Positions 26,520 through 36,482 are shown, counted from the first letter of the stretch. The stretch is 55,247 bases of DNA from an uncultured Lentisphaeria bacterium (GCA_949287225.1 CASEFP010000101.1:1-55247); one strand, 5' to 3'. Numbers and translations are program-made. The notes: generated by a model from the sequence alone, not told the origin.

Positions 26520-27191
26520 TCATTCAAAATACCAGAAATATCTCCGGTCTCCGATCGTATAGTTCGCCTGTGTCGGGACCTCCCGGAGAGGGAGCCATTC
26601 CACACGGAAATCCGCAAACAGGACATTTGCCCCATTGGAATGCGGAGCTCCGATTTTATAAGTTGATTCGGAATTCCAGAGGGAAAGCAGCTGTGCATTG
26701 TTTCCTGCTGCGCATTCACTTGCAACCATGGTTCTGGACGGGTATTTGAAGCGGGAGAGCACGGCATTATTGATTTCTATATTGGTCTGCCTGTTGATTC
26801 CGGAACAATAGACAAACTGGCCGGGAACAGGCTTATAACTGGGACAACTGAGACGGGAACGTTTTCCTGTTTGCGTAATGATTCCAAAATTATCCTTTGC
26901 TATGTTTCCGGTTTCTCCGAGGTAGACGGCAAGATAGCCGTTCGCATTTCCACCCCCGAAGAAATATTTTTCCGGCGATCCATTGTCCCGATACGGCGGA
27001 ATGTGTTCCTTGTTGTCGGACGTATACATCGCCACGGCTTTCCCGAGCTGCGAAAAGTTTGAGGTGCAGGAGATTCTGCGGGCGGACTCGCGCGCTTTGT
27101 TCAACGCAGGAAGAAGCATTCCGGCGAGAATCGCGATGATCGCGATTACGACGAGCAGTTCGATCAATGTAAAACTGTTTCTGCGTTCCAT
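26520..27191 (-). CDS. Pseudopilin-like protein, prepilin-type N-terminus with H-X9-DG-like end
   Basis: A 223-residue protein. After MERRNS comes [17 protein letters not shown], the type IV pilin/type II secretion pseudopilin signature, with Glu at +5. The residue before the cleavage site is Ser, not the usual Gly. The globular part has [22 protein letters not shown] and YTSDNKE. Near the end, [12 protein letters not shown] matches the H-X9-DG motif of this family except for Phe instead of Gly. It is expected in the inner membrane or a filament or secretion apparatus. It starts three bases after the GntR stop and precedes the DUF4838 gene by 44 bases. Confidence 0.9.
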   Translation of the reverse strand: MERRNSFTLIELLVVIAIIAILAGMLLPALNKARESARRISCTSNFSQLGKAVAMYTSDNKEHIPPYRDNGSPEKYFFGGGNANGYLAVYLGETGNIAKDNFGIITQTGKRSRLSCPSYKPVPGQFVYCSGINRQTNIEINNAVLSRFKYPSRTMVASECAAGNNAQLLSLWNSESTYKIGAPHSNGANVLFADFRVEWLPLREVPTQANYTIGDRRYFWYFE

Positions 27192-27194
27192 GAA

Positions 27195-28328
27195 TTATTT
27201 CCCTTTCCTGTTTTTGCTTTTCCGTGCTTTCATGCTGTCCCGGATGACGACATCATACGGGGAATAGGCGAGCCGTTCGGATATCTCCATATTCTGCCAA
27301 TCCGGCGGGATCGTCAGCAGACGGTCGACGGCATTCCTGCCGATCCGGAAGTAATGAAAATCAATCGTGGAAAGCCCGGGGGTGAGGAACTGCCCTCCGG
27401 GATATCCGCAGAAACCCATGATGGAAACATCCTCCGGCACGCGGATCGAATAAGCCTTGAGCGCCTTCATCGCCATGATCGCGAAGAAGTCGGAGAAGCA
27501 GACAATCGCCGTGAACGTTTTTTCCCCTTTTACAAGAGTGCCGACGGCTTCCATGAACTGCTCCTCCCGGTAAGGCACTTTCAGGAAGAGTCCGGGATCG
27601 GGGTCCGCTCCGGCATCTTGCAGCATGGCGGAATATTCCTCCTCGGAATAGCCGCGGATCGCATCGTAATAACTGACCGGCGCCAGCGTCGCAATCTCTC
27701 TATGTCCCATCCCGACCATGGCTTCGACGGCATCACGGAACGCCCGGCGCTCATCGACGACATTCATCGGGAACGGGATCTGCCGGAACCAGTAAAGACA
27801 GGCGTGGGGGAAGAGGAGCGGCGTATGAATTCTCCGGAGGACTTCCATCTCCTCGGCGCCCTTCCAGGAAAGATAATCCATATGCAGGATTCCGGTGAAC
27901 TGCTCGCGGTTCAGGAAGTCTTCGATCTGTTCGGGCGTCTGACTGCGCAGGAAGGTCGTGGACATGGTTTCCACAGTGATCGAAAGTTCTCCGGCGCGCT
28001 GTTCGATTCCGGGCATCGTGTAGTTCCACGGCATGCTGATCTCGGTGGAATCCGGAAGCAGGACGAGAATGCGCCTGCGCTTTTCCTGCGCGGCGACGAA
28101 AATCCCCTTTGCCCAGCGGCTGACGATCAACCCCCGCTCGCATCCCTCCCGGAGCGCCTGGCGCAGCGTTGTGCGGCTGACTCCGAGCGTCTTCGAGAGA
28201 TCGCGCTCGGGCGGGATCGGCGTTTCCGGCGGATTGTCGCGGCAGAAGTGTTCCAGCCCCGAAAGGAGCTGCTGGTAGATCGGCGTCGCTGTTCTCCGGT
28301 CGATTTTCAGATAGTCGTAAACCGTCAT
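27195..28328 (-). CDS. GntR-type regulator with LacI-like sensor domain
   Basis: About 377 residues. The GntR winged helix occupies residues 8-75 (IYQQLLSGL, LSKTLGVSRTTLRQALREG). A LacI/GalR-like sugar-sensing domain follows (RRILVLLPDS, PEDVSIMGFCGY, STIDFHYFRIG). I prefer the Met at 28328; the frame runs 36 bases further without better support. It is the first gene of the unit with the pseudopilin and DUF4838 genes and so probably controls them and itself. ATGGT repeats flank its start (28330-28364). Confidence 0.92.
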   Translation of the reverse strand: MTVYDYLKIDRRTATPIYQQLLSGLEHFCRDNPPETPIPPERDLSKTLGVSRTTLRQALREGCERGLIVSRWAKGIFVAAQEKRRRILVLLPDSTEISMPWNYTMPGIEQRAGELSITVETMSTTFLRSQTPEQIEDFLNREQFTGILHMDYLSWKGAEEMEVLRRIHTPLLFPHACLYWFRQIPFPMNVVDERRAFRDAVEAMVGMGHREIATLAPVSYYDAIRGYSEEEYSAMLQDAGADPDPGLFLKVPYREEQFMEAVGTLVKGEKTFTAIVCFSDFFAIMAMKALKAYSIRVPEDVSIMGFCGYPGGQFLTPGLSTIDFHYFRIGRNAVDRLLTIPPDWQNMEISERLAYSPYDVVIRDSMKARKSKNRKGK

Positions 28329-28329
28329 A

Positions 28330-28364
28330 ATACCATCCTGCACCATTAAAACCTTTAATACCAT
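28330..28364 (-). promoter_or_regulatory. ATGGT repeats and inverted repeat upstream of the GntR gene
   Basis: On the minus strand ATGGTAT occurs at 28336-28330 and 28364-28358, and ATGGT at 28346-28342. An inverted repeat ATTAAA-ACC-TTTAAT covers 28345-28359. The same ATGGTAT pair occurs upstream of the GntR regulator at 38316. It is a candidate autoregulatory site. Confidence 0.4.
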
Positions 28365-28480
28365 TAATTATAAACAAAAAACCTCTTTTGTCAAGATGCA
28401 AAAGAGGGGAAGAAAGAGGATTCTTTCTGGAAAATTTTTTTCCGCGCACAGATTACGCAGCAGGAAAAACGGAAACGGTT

Positions 28481-30871
28481 TTACTTGTCCGGAGTTGTGC
28501 GAATGACGGCGATCTGGTCGATGTAAAATTCATTTTCGGGAAAGGGTTTCCCCGATTTGAAGTAATCCGGTCCGGAGATCCGGATGCTGACCCAGATGTC
28601 GTATTCCTGTCCGAGCTCGCTGTTGTCGGAAACGACCCCGTCAAGCACCAGATTGAATCCGACGAAAACGCCCATGCTGGAATTCTGCACAAGTTTTACT
28701 TTTTCAGCCATTTTATACCAGTGATACCCTGAGGGCTTTCGTTCCGGCCCGGTGATGCGCGCGGTGACGAATCCTTTCATTGTCGGGTTGATGTATCCGT
28801 AGAAGGGATAGGTGTATCTGTGTTCGCGATATGCCTGATGCGGTGTGAGTGTGATCTCCTTCATTGCCGCGTGGAGGGCTTCCCCCGCACTGCTTGACGG
28901 GTCCTTGACAAGACGCAGATAATTGATGCTGGTTGTTGCCATGTTGATGGAAAAGAGGAACAGACGGTTTTCCGGGACATTCCGGAACTGAGGCGGAACA
29001 GGAAGCTCTTTCCTTTTTCCCAGAATCCGCAGGAATTTCGTGTAATTTTCCATGCGTGTGGTGTCCGAGTCCTTCATTCCGATGCGTTTCGCCTCGCGTT
29101 CCCAGACCCGTTTGTAACGGGCGAGCACGCTGGAATAATCGGGCAGACGCGTTGCGGAATTTTGTTCTTTGAGCATCTTCTGCATGGCGGAGGCCCGGAT
29201 CAGGTAGATCTTGTCCAGCGGAAGCCTTGCGTGTTCGAGCCGTTCGATCCATTCCGGATTTCCGGCGGCGAGGCGTTCGGCTTCGTCGAAGATGCGATTC
29301 CCTTCCGCGACAGTCTCCGACGTGATGTAGTGGAACGCCGAAAGCTGCGGGAACCAGCTGACCTTTGCGCCGGGAAAGCGCTCAGCGGCATTCTCCAGCA
29401 GCGTCAGATATTCCCGGACCTTTGGCCCCGCGCCGGGCCCGTAGAATCCGTCACAGAAGACGCGCAGTAGCTTTTCATAGTCCAGACCGGGATTTTCCAG
29501 AAGTTTGGTTTCGACCCAGAATTTCATGTCGCGCATGTCCGCCGCCACGGGCGCCTCGTGCTCGATGAAGAAACCGAGCCCTTTGTGTTTCAGAAGAAAA
29601 CGCATGTCGGGAGCATAAGTGCGTGCCGTGGGCATCGGGTAGTTGGTCGTCAGGCCGGAGTGATAGACGATTGAATAGTCCCACACGGCGATCCGGTCGG
29701 TAAGTTTTGCCCATTTTTCCAGATTGATGCGCTGGTGTGCATTCTCTTCTGCCGTCCAGGGACGGAGCAGATCGCTGGTCGTATCGCAGAGCCGGATTCC
29801 GACATTCTGTTCCACTTTGACTGTTCCATTCGGCGGCGTCTCGGTGGAGTGCACGGCCATCATCAGAAAGATTGATCCGGGAGCTTCATCCTTGAGTTCA
29901 CGCGCAACGAAATTGGTGAAATCCAGCATCAGCGCGGATTTCGCACCGCCCTTTTTCACGACGGCAAGGCAGTTCGGGCAGTTGCAGAATCCGTCATAAG
30001 CGTCGTTCTGGTCGATTGCGTAGAACATCGGAAGTCCGATCTTCCGTTCGGCTGCGCGGCGCCTGTCCTTCCGGATCCAGGCGCGCAGTTTTTCCACCCA
30101 CAGTTTCCGCAGTTCCGGATTGGTCAGGCAGAACTGGGTCTGGGCGGCTGCGTTGGCCCGCCGGGAGTCGAACGCGCGCCTGCCGTCGATCAGCGGGAAA
30201 TATTCCGGATGACTTTTGTAGAGGCTCCGCAGTTCATCAGGAGTTCCGATGACCGGATACATCGTATGGCAGTGGACCGGGCCGCCGAAAAGAAGACGCC
30301 CTCCGAATTCCGGGCAATCGGTGTTCAGGCGGTTTCTTGCGCGGAAGCGGTTCGCCGCAGCGCGGGGACCGGGAACGTAATAGATGTCCCGGTAGCGGAA
30401 ACGGGGCTCTCCATGCAGATCCAATCCGGAGAGCGGGATGTCCGCTCGTTTCGGAACATATTCCGCCTCCGGGGTGAACCAGTGCACCCCGAGCACGTCC
30501 TCAAGATAGTGATAGACACCGCAGAGTGTTCCGCGTGGTGCACCCCCGGCAATGATCAGGCCTTTTCCCGTGCTTTTTATGAGCCATTCCTCTTCGCCGA
30601 AGCGTCCGGATTTTATCCCGTGCGCGGCGGCGAACGCCGTGTCGCCCAGATAGATCGCCATGCGATTCTTTTCCGCCTTTTGTTCCGGAATCACCGGATG
30701 ATTCCGTCCTGTGATTTTCTTCAGATATCCCGACAGCTCCTCCGAGGCTGTTTTCAGAGCCGGATCCTTCTGTTCCGGAACGACAATGGCGACTTCGCCT
30801 CCATGGGATAAGAGCCCGAAGAAGATGCCTGCGCCAAGAAAAAGAGTTTTGAAGATTCGACTGTGTTTCAT
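28481..30871 (-). CDS. Secreted DUF4838-type protein
   Basis: A 796-residue protein with a signal peptide (TLFLGAGIFFGLLSHGG). Residues about 25-140 are the alpha-glucuronidase/GH20-like N-terminal domain (ASEELSGYLKKITGR, AIYLGDTAFAAAHG). The central DUF4838-like barrel follows, with a cysteine motif FCNCPNCLAV like that of the 23626 protein. The C-terminal part lacks a clear CBM9 domain but ends in a beta-rich region. An exported glycosidase-like role is inferred; no catalytic pair can be named. It lies 25 bases after the pseudopilin gene, the third member of the second unit. Confidence 0.8.
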   Translation of the reverse strand: MKHSRIFKTLFLGAGIFFGLLSHGGEVAIVVPEQKDPALKTASEELSGYLKKITGRNHPVIPEQKAEKNRMAIYLGDTAFAAAHGIKSGRFGEEEWLIKSTGKGLIIAGGAPRGTLCGVYHYLEDVLGVHWFTPEAEYVPKRADIPLSGLDLHGEPRFRYRDIYYVPGPRAAANRFRARNRLNTDCPEFGGRLLFGGPVHCHTMYPVIGTPDELRSLYKSHPEYFPLIDGRRAFDSRRANAAAQTQFCLTNPELRKLWVEKLRAWIRKDRRRAAERKIGLPMFYAIDQNDAYDGFCNCPNCLAVVKKGGAKSALMLDFTNFVARELKDEAPGSIFLMMAVHSTETPPNGTVKVEQNVGIRLCDTTSDLLRPWTAEENAHQRINLEKWAKLTDRIAVWDYSIVYHSGLTTNYPMPTARTYAPDMRFLLKHKGLGFFIEHEAPVAADMRDMKFWVETKLLENPGLDYEKLLRVFCDGFYGPGAGPKVREYLTLLENAAERFPGAKVSWFPQLSAFHYITSETVAEGNRIFDEAERLAAGNPEWIERLEHARLPLDKIYLIRASAMQKMLKEQNSATRLPDYSSVLARYKRVWEREAKRIGMKDSDTTRMENYTKFLRILGKRKELPVPPQFRNVPENRLFLFSINMATTSINYLRLVKDPSSSAGEALHAAMKEITLTPHQAYREHRYTYPFYGYINPTMKGFVTARITGPERKPSGYHWYKMAEKVKLVQNSSMGVFVGFNLVLDGVVSDNSELGQEYDIWVSIRISGPDYFKSGKPFPENEFYIDQIAVIRTTPDK

Positions 30872-30896
30872 GATGGTTTCTCCGGGAATGTTTTTT

Positions 30897-31640
30897 TCAG
30901 CGAGGAATCAGATGCATCCAATGTTTCCAGTAACGTTCCTTTGTGTCGTTCCAGAGGGGATCGGGGGCCGCCTGATAAGTTTCGCCCGGCGTCATCAGTC
31001 CTGCGTGCCCGTCGGCGAATACAAATGAGGCCGAACTGGGATTGCCCATTCCCGGAAACAGGAGTTTCGTCGAGGGAAAGACCAGGAATCCCTCTTTCGC
31101 ACCGTGGCGGAAGCGTGCGTCAAAACCGATTCCCGGGTCGGAGAGCTTGTCTCCCTGGAGGGACTGCGAAGGATTGGAGGCCCAGAGGTTGTTGTCTCCC
31201 GGGTGGCGGCTGTCTCCGAAAAGAATGATGTCGTTCGGCCAGCGGATGACCGACATTTTCACCGAGCGTTCTGTCCATCCCGCCAGGCCGTCGCATTTCG
31301 GAATGATTGCCATGCCGTAGTTCACATAGTCCCAGCTCTTTTCCACATTGACGGCGGCCGGGCATCCTTTATAGAGCAGTTTTTCGCTGACATTGAGCCG
31401 CTCCTGATCAAACCAGATTGTCCCGGTTGAGGTCAGCGGAGGCAGGTATTCGCGATTGTCTGTTACATATCCCATCCAGAGCACGCCGAGCTGTTTCACG
31501 CCGCCGAGACAGCTGATGGCCTGTGCTTTTTTTCTTGCCAGTCCCAGCGTCGGCAGCAGCAGCGACGCCAGAATCGCAATAATTGCTATAACAACCAGCA
31601 GCTCTATCAATGTGAACAATTTCCTTTTTTCCCGTTTCAT
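30897..31640 (-). CDS. Pseudopilin-like protein, prepilin-type N-terminus
   Basis: A 247-residue protein: MKREKRKL, then [17 protein letters not shown] with Glu +5. The residue before the cut is Leu rather than Gly. [10 protein letters not shown] and [11 protein letters not shown] match the same positions in the other pseudopilins here, and [11 protein letters not shown] is the DG end of the H-X9-DG domain, with the His further away because of an insertion. The ATG at 31640 has GGGAG upstream; a TTG overlapping the regulator's stop is less likely. It stands between the GntR-SBP regulator and the DUF4838 gene. Confidence 0.9.
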   Translation of the reverse strand: MKREKRKLFTLIELLVVIAIIAILASLLLPTLGLARKKAQAISCLGGVKQLGVLWMGYVTDNREYLPPLTSTGTIWFDQERLNVSEKLLYKGCPAAVNVEKSWDYVNYGMAIIPKCDGLAGWTERSVKMSVIRWPNDIILFGDSRHPGDNNLWASNPSQSLQGDKLSDPGIGFDARFRHGAKEGFLVFPSTKLLFPGMGNPSSASFVFADGHAGLMTPGETYQAAPDPLWNDTKERYWKHWMHLIPR

Positions 31641-31666
31641 GACTCGTCTCCCTGTTGTTTCTATTT

Positions 31667-33079
31667 TCAACTGTAGATTTCCGCCTGGTTTTCATGTCTT
31701 GCCCTCACCGCCTTGTCCAGCTCCATCTTGAGATAGAGCTTGGAAAGATTCAGCACATTGCGCAGAGCTTCCTGAATGCTTTTTTCAAAAAGAATGCAGT
31801 CCCAGAGTTCCACATTGACGATATTCATTCCGATATACTGCTCTTCGCGGGAGTGGAAGAAGAAAGAAACATTCTGGGTATTTTCCAGGAGTTCGCGCCC
31901 GGAGGAAAACGGCAGCGCATCGAAATCCTCTTTCCGGAGCGGAAGCAGTCCCTTCTGCGCGAAACAGCGCTGAACGGACGGACTCTGCAGATGTCTCAGA
32001 AAACGCACCGATTCCACCGGACACGCGGTCCTGGCGGAAAGCAGCAGTCCGGAAGCGTGGGTGGCGGGGCGGTTTTCGACATCCAGCATCGGATAGGTGA
32101 GAAAATCCGTCCGAGGCTTCGCTCGTCCGTAATAAAGGCTGTCGCCGAAAAAGAACGGGGTCTTTCCCTCGACAAAATTGGTCAGATTCTTTTGCGCCTG
32201 TTTCGGATGGCTGATCGAGAATTTCCTCCAGAACGCCGTGACTTTTTCAAAGACAGGCTCATACTTTTCGATGAACTGTTCCGGGCGGAGAAAGTGGCTG
32301 CGCCGGATGTCGGCAAAGATCCGGTAAAAGGTGTGGTTGAGGCGCATGACGGGCTGCTGGATGGTTCCCGGTATTTCGATTCCGGGACGGTTTGCGGCTT
32401 CCGAAACCGCCGCGTGCAGATATTCCATCTGTTCGTCAAACGTCCGCCAGGAGGGCAGGGGCAGTCCCAGTCTGTCCAGAAGCTCCGGATTGCAGAACAG
32501 AAAATCCGCGCCGTTGAGGAACTGCACGACTTTTGGCGAGAGGAGGGCAATGGAATCATCCTGAAATCCGGAGAAATCGAAGGCGTCGATCTCGTCATAC
32601 TGGTATTTGTGGAACGGCGACGGGCACTCCCAGATGTCCGGCGGAGTCATGACATCCGGTGTGACGCCGAAGTCAATCGCGGCGGAGGCAAACGGAAAGC
32701 GTTCGCAGAACGATTCCTTCACATAATCCCAGCAGTCGGAAAGAAAGGGGTTTTCCGCAGTCAGAAAGCGGACGGTGTTTTCCGGCACCTCGCCGACTCT
32801 GTCCGGGAGTTCTTTGCGGAGCGGAGCGTTTTCCGGCGCCTTCACCGGATTGCCTGAAACAAAAACTCCCACTTTCGGAACAGAGTGGATCAGACGGTCT
32901 TTTTTCAGGAGAAAAAGCGCCTTCCGGACATGATAGACGCTCCCCTTGTAAAGGCGCGCAAGCTCGGTTTCTCCCTGGAGTTTGTTGCCGGGCTTCAATT
33001 CCCCGGACAGGATGGCGCGGCGGATGTCATCGGCAATCCGTTCTCCGGCTTCCTGTTTCAGCAGCGTGTGTTCCGCCAT
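31667..33079 (-). CDS. GntR-type regulator fused to an ABC-type solute-binding domain
   Basis: A 470-residue protein with no signal peptide. Residues 5-75 are a GntR winged helix ([40 protein letters not shown]). The remainder is unlike LacI sensors and instead matches type-1 extracellular sugar-binding proteins: [38 protein letters not shown], and [19 protein letters not shown] followed by [17 protein letters not shown] cytoplasmic one-component sensor made from an ABC transporter binding protein is the best reading. It heads the second regulator-pseudopilin-DUF4838 unit. Confidence 0.87.
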   Translation of the reverse strand: MAEHTLLKQEAGERIADDIRRAILSGELKPGNKLQGETELARLYKGSVYHVRKALFLLKKDRLIHSVPKVGVFVSGNPVKAPENAPLRKELPDRVGEVPENTVRFLTAENPFLSDCWDYVKESFCERFPFASAAIDFGVTPDVMTPPDIWECPSPFHKYQYDEIDAFDFSGFQDDSIALLSPKVVQFLNGADFLFCNPELLDRLGLPLPSWRTFDEQMEYLHAAVSEAANRPGIEIPGTIQQPVMRLNHTFYRIFADIRRSHFLRPEQFIEKYEPVFEKVTAFWRKFSISHPKQAQKNLTNFVEGKTPFFFGDSLYYGRAKPRTDFLTYPMLDVENRPATHASGLLLSARTACPVESVRFLRHLQSPSVQRCFAQKGLLPLRKEDFDALPFSSGRELLENTQNVSFFFHSREEQYIGMNIVNVELWDCILFEKSIQEALRNVLNLSKLYLKMELDKAVRARHENQAEIYS

Positions 33080-33360
33080 GATGATCTTTTTTTTCTGTGT
33101 CTATTCTGCGTTGAATCTGCAATTTTCTATTAACATTATACAAGATTTCAGAAAAATGTCAAGGGGGTGTTTCCAAAAATTTTTCAAAATACATCCGGGG
33201 AACCTGCAAGTAAAACGGCCGCGTCGGAATCTTCCGCTTTCCGTCGGACACAGACATGGCGGCCGATGAACGAATGAAAGCAGCATGATGGCTCCGGAAA
33301 AATCTTCCGCGCCATAGCGGAAACCATCCCGCTGAAAATGCGTATCGTGCAGGGCGGCTT

Positions 33361-34950
33361 TCAGCGGATCGGATTTCTGAGCATCGCCTCGGCTATGCGG
33401 ATTCCGTCCACGGCGGAGGAGGTGATGCCGCCCGCCATGCCCGCGCCTTCGCCGATCGCATAAAAGTTTCCGACGGAGGTTTCAAGCGTTTCAGGACTGC
33501 GTTCGAAGCGGACGGGACTGGATACGCGTGTCTCCAGCCCGGCGACAACGCCGTTGTCCACATAGCCGGGGACAAGATTGTCGATATGTTTGACCGCGCG
33601 GCGGATGGCGCGGAGGGCTCCCTCCGGGAGCAGGGTGTCCACACGGAACTTCCGGAGCCCGAAGATATAAGAGCCGTCGTCGGGGAGCTCCCCGAGCGTG
33701 CCGCGCAGGAAATCCGAGGCATTCTGCGCGGGACAGGTGTAGTCGCTTCCGCCCGCCTCGAAAGTTTTCTTTTCCAGCGAATCGAGAAACGCGAACGCCT
33801 CCGCGGCATTTGCGAAGCGCGAAATGTCCTGTGCCGTGACGATCGCCGCGTTTGCAAAAAATCCGTCGCGGTCGGAGTTGCTCATTCCGTTGGTGCTGAG
33901 CTGTCCGCAGTCGGAAGTTGCCGGGATCAGCTCTCCCCCGGGGCACATGCAGAACGTGGTCGCACCGCCGGTCGATGTTCTTTCCGATGGTTTTGACACA
34001 AAGCTGTATTCGGCGCTTCCGAGGGCGGGCGGTGCTTTGCGCATTCCGTAGCGGAGGACGTTGATGAACTCCTGCGGGTGCTCGATCCGGCAGCCGATCT
34101 GGAAGCCTTTGAGGGAGGTTTTCACGCCCGTTTTCATCAGATTGAGGATGAATTTGCGCGCACTGTGGCCGCAGGCGGAGACGACGGCGGGCGCTTCGAG
34201 CATTTCACCGTTTGCCAGCAGGACGCCTCTGCAGAGATTGTCTTTTACAAGAATCGTTTCCGCGCGCGTATCCCAGAAGAATTCCCCGCCGAGGGCGATA
34301 ATCTCATCGCGGATCGCCGAAACCAGCAGCGGCAGCTTGTCCGAGCCGAGGTGCGGATGGCTGTAATAGCCGATTTCCCGGGGTGCGCCGAAGCGGATGA
34401 AGGTGTCGAGAACATAGCCGATGCGGCCGTCGCGGACGCGCGTATAGAGCTTCCCGTCGGACCATGTTCCCGCACCGCCTTCGCCGAAAAGATAGTTGCT
34501 CTCGCTGTTGAGCTTGCGTGTCGCGTGGAAATCGTCGATGTCCTCATGGCGGCGGTCGACGTCTCTGCCGCGTTCGAGCACGATCGGGCGGCATCCGGCC
34601 TGTGCAAGAATCAGCGCGCAGAAGAGCCCCGCCGGGCCTGAACCGATCACAATCGGGTGCAGAAGTCCGTTCCGGCACTCGAAACGGGGTGTTCCGTTGT
34701 CGATTTCCTCCGGCGCGGGGACGAGCGGAAAGGATGCGTCCGCACCGTCGCGGATGTCCGCAACGAGCGAGTAGATCAGCTTCAGATCCGGTTTGCGCCG
34801 CGCGTCGATGCTCCGTTTTACAATCCGGTAGGAGAGGATGTCCGAAGCGCGGACGCCGCAATATGCGGCAATGCGGGGATGCAGTTCCCTGTCGATTGTC
34901 GCGGGCAGTCCCTTGACGGAGAGCGTGAGATTTTCAACGGATACTTTCAT
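33361..34950 (-). CDS. FAD-dependent oxidoreductase (COG2509-like)
   Basis: About 529 residues. An N-terminal domain (1-90) carries basic residues and precedes PIVIGSGPAGLFCALILAQAG, the FAD-binding Rossmann motif. NYLFGEGGAGTWSDGKLYTR and CMCPGGELIPAT are typical of this uncharacterised dehydrogenase family, and YAIGEGAGMAGGITSSAVDG closes the FAD site. Substrate unknown. The ATG at 34950 overlaps the stop of the release-factor-like gene (ATGA), and AAAAGGAA precedes it, so the pair is translationally coupled. Confidence 0.88.
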   Translation of the reverse strand: MKVSVENLTLSVKGLPATIDRELHPRIAAYCGVRASDILSYRIVKRSIDARRKPDLKLIYSLVADIRDGADASFPLVPAPEEIDNGTPRFECRNGLLHPIVIGSGPAGLFCALILAQAGCRPIVLERGRDVDRRHEDIDDFHATRKLNSESNYLFGEGGAGTWSDGKLYTRVRDGRIGYVLDTFIRFGAPREIGYYSHPHLGSDKLPLLVSAIRDEIIALGGEFFWDTRAETILVKDNLCRGVLLANGEMLEAPAVVSACGHSARKFILNLMKTGVKTSLKGFQIGCRIEHPQEFINVLRYGMRKAPPALGSAEYSFVSKPSERTSTGGATTFCMCPGGELIPATSDCGQLSTNGMSNSDRDGFFANAAIVTAQDISRFANAAEAFAFLDSLEKKTFEAGGSDYTCPAQNASDFLRGTLGELPDDGSYIFGLRKFRVDTLLPEGALRAIRRAVKHIDNLVPGYVDNGVVAGLETRVSSPVRFERSPETLETSVGNFYAIGEGAGMAGGITSSAVDGIRIAEAMLRNPIR

Positions 34951-35450
34951 TTGATTCCTTTTAGCGGGGCGAGTCCGGCGGCGGCTCTTTTTCTGTTGAG
35001 CTCCTGCCACAGTTCCGTGTCCCGGAAGATGATTTTTATGAGTTTGGACGGAGTGATTCCATAGCGCGGCGCGGTCTTTTTCACATCCCACGCATCATAT
35101 GCGAGGAAATCAAGCAGCTGCGCCAGCCACGGGGCATAAGCGTGAACGTTGGAGACCGACGGAATGTAGAACGGATCCGCGGCCGTGGAATCCGCGTCGG
35201 TTTCACAGCGGATCGTCATTGCGATGCGGAGACGCAGTTTGCGCAGGGCGTTGAGGCGGTTCACGGTCTGGCTCCGGTTTCCTGCTTCGGTTACGGAGAC
35301 GCCGCTCGGCATGTGGGTGAGCCGGACCGCAGAGGAGGTCTTGTTGACCTTCTGGCCGCCGTTGCCGGATGCCTTGTGGAAATCCTGCACGCAGTCGCGC
35401 AGCAGATGTTCGTCGTCGGCCTCCAGCCAGCTGTTCCGCAATGTACTCAT
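34947..35450 (-). CDS. Release-factor-like protein with GGQ motif
   Basis: About 167 residues. KASGNGGQKVNKTSSAVRL holds the GGQ motif that triggers peptidyl-tRNA hydrolysis, and THMPSGVSVTE follows, as in class I release factors. The codon-recognition domains are absent, as in small peptidyl-tRNA hydrolases of the ArfB or PrfH type that help rescue stalled ribosomes. The C-terminal tail (ITPSKLIKIIFRDTELWQELNRKR) is basic and may contact the ribosome. GGAAGGA precedes the ATG at 35450; an in-frame ATG at 35504 has no such site. It is coupled to the oxidoreductase. Confidence 0.88.
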   Translation of the reverse strand: MSTLRNSWLEADDEHLLRDCVQDFHKASGNGGQKVNKTSSAVRLTHMPSGVSVTEAGNRSQTVNRLNALRKLRLRIAMTIRCETDADSTAADPFYIPSVSNVHAYAPWLAQLLDFLAYDAWDVKKTAPRYGITPSKLIKIIFRDTELWQELNRKRAAAGLAPLKGIK

Positions 35451-35636
35451 TCGTCCTTCCTGTTCAGAAGAAAATAAATTTAATTCCCGATTTGATTTAT
35501 TCAAGTACCGAAGCTATATTTTTCTTCATGACAGGGTTCGGAGGGGGAACCTGCTTCCAGATACCGTGAAACACGGTCTTTCCCTCCGTCCCGTAAATCG
35601 GGCTGATTTGCAGAACAAACAAAAAGGAGTCATGCA

Positions 35637-36344
35637 ATGTACGACGAAAACTATCAAATGGAACGTTCCGCCGCGTCTCCGGCGCTGGCGGCGTGTCTGG
35701 CAAACGTTTACTGGTGGATGACCTTCGCACTGCTGGTGAGCGGCGTTACGGCGTGGGCTGTGGGAACCTCCGAGGAGCTCAGCAGGATGGTCTTCCAGAA
35801 CCGCGCGATTTTCATCATCCTGATTCTGGCGGAGCTCGGCATGGTCTTCTGGATCTCGGCGGGGATCAACCGGATGCAGGCGGCGACCGCGACCGCGCTT
35901 TTCATTGCGTATTCGGTCTTGAACGGTCTGACGCTTTCATTCATTTTCATCGCCTATTCATTAGGCTCGATTGCCGTAACATTTGCGATTACGGCGGGCA
36001 CGTTCGGCACGATGGCGCTCATCGGGACCGTGACGAAAAAGGACCTGACCAGTCTGGGCAATCTTCTTTTTATGGCGCTGATCGGACTGATCATTGCTTC
36101 GCTGGTGAATATTTTCTGGGCGAATGAGACGCTTTACTGGATCGTGACTTATGCCGGCGTTCTGATTTTCGTCGGACTCACCGCCTATGATGCGCAGAAG
36201 ATCAAGCAGATGTATCTTGCCGCGGGTACCGACGATTCCGAAACGGTGCGGAAGATCGCGGTTCTCGGTGCACTCACATTGTATCTGGACTTCATCAACC
36301 TCTTCCTTTATCTGCTCCGTATTTTCGGCGGCAGAAGGAACTGA
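35637..36344 (+). CDS. Bax inhibitor-1/YccA family membrane protein
   Basis: A 235-residue inner-membrane protein with seven predicted helices. Conserved family features include NVYWWMTFALLVSG in the first helix, AYSVLNGLTLSFIF, and the ending GLTAYDAQKIKQMY followed by LYLDFINLFLYLLRIFGGRRN. Bacterial members are linked to membrane-protein quality control (FtsH interaction in E. coli) or calcium leak. AAAAAGGAG lies before the ATG. The repeated stem-loop array begins 17 bases after its stop. Confidence 0.93.
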   Translation: MYDENYQMERSAASPALAACLANVYWWMTFALLVSGVTAWAVGTSEELSRMVFQNRAIFIILILAELGMVFWISAGINRMQAATATALFIAYSVLNGLTLSFIFIAYSLGSIAVTFAITAGTFGTMALIGTVTKKDLTSLGNLLFMALIGLIIASLVNIFWANETLYWIVTYAGVLIFVGLTAYDAQKIKQMYLAAGTDDSETVRKIAVLGALTLYLDFINLFLYLLRIFGGRRN

Positions 36345-36360
36345 ATTCCGGCGAAATAAT

Positions 36361-36482
36361 AAAAATTGCGCGCGCAGCAGCGCAACAAAAAAATAATTTG
36401 CTTTGCAAATTATGATTCGTGCTCTCCTTTCAGTCCTGCCGCGGTCCAGCTGCGTAAGCTGGTCGTGCGGAGCACGAAAAAT
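36361..36482. repeat. Stem-loop array, unit 1
   Basis: A 122-base unit of linked inverted repeats: 36366-36385 (TTGCGC/GCGCAA), 36393-36413 (9-bp stem ATAATTTGC/GCAAATTAT, loop ttt), 36446-36462 (CCAGCT/AGCTGG) and 36463-36477 (TCGTGC/GCACGA, loop gga). TTCGTGCTC (36416-36424) also pairs with GAGCACGAA (36470-36478), an outer stem closing the inner ones. It is repeated nearly unchanged in unit 2. Confidence 0.9.

Noticed and set aside
33080..33360. A 281-base stretch between the GntR-SBP regulator and the oxidoreductase gene
   Set aside because: I saw no gene, convincing terminator or repeat in it beyond an AT-rich promoter-like part next to the regulator.
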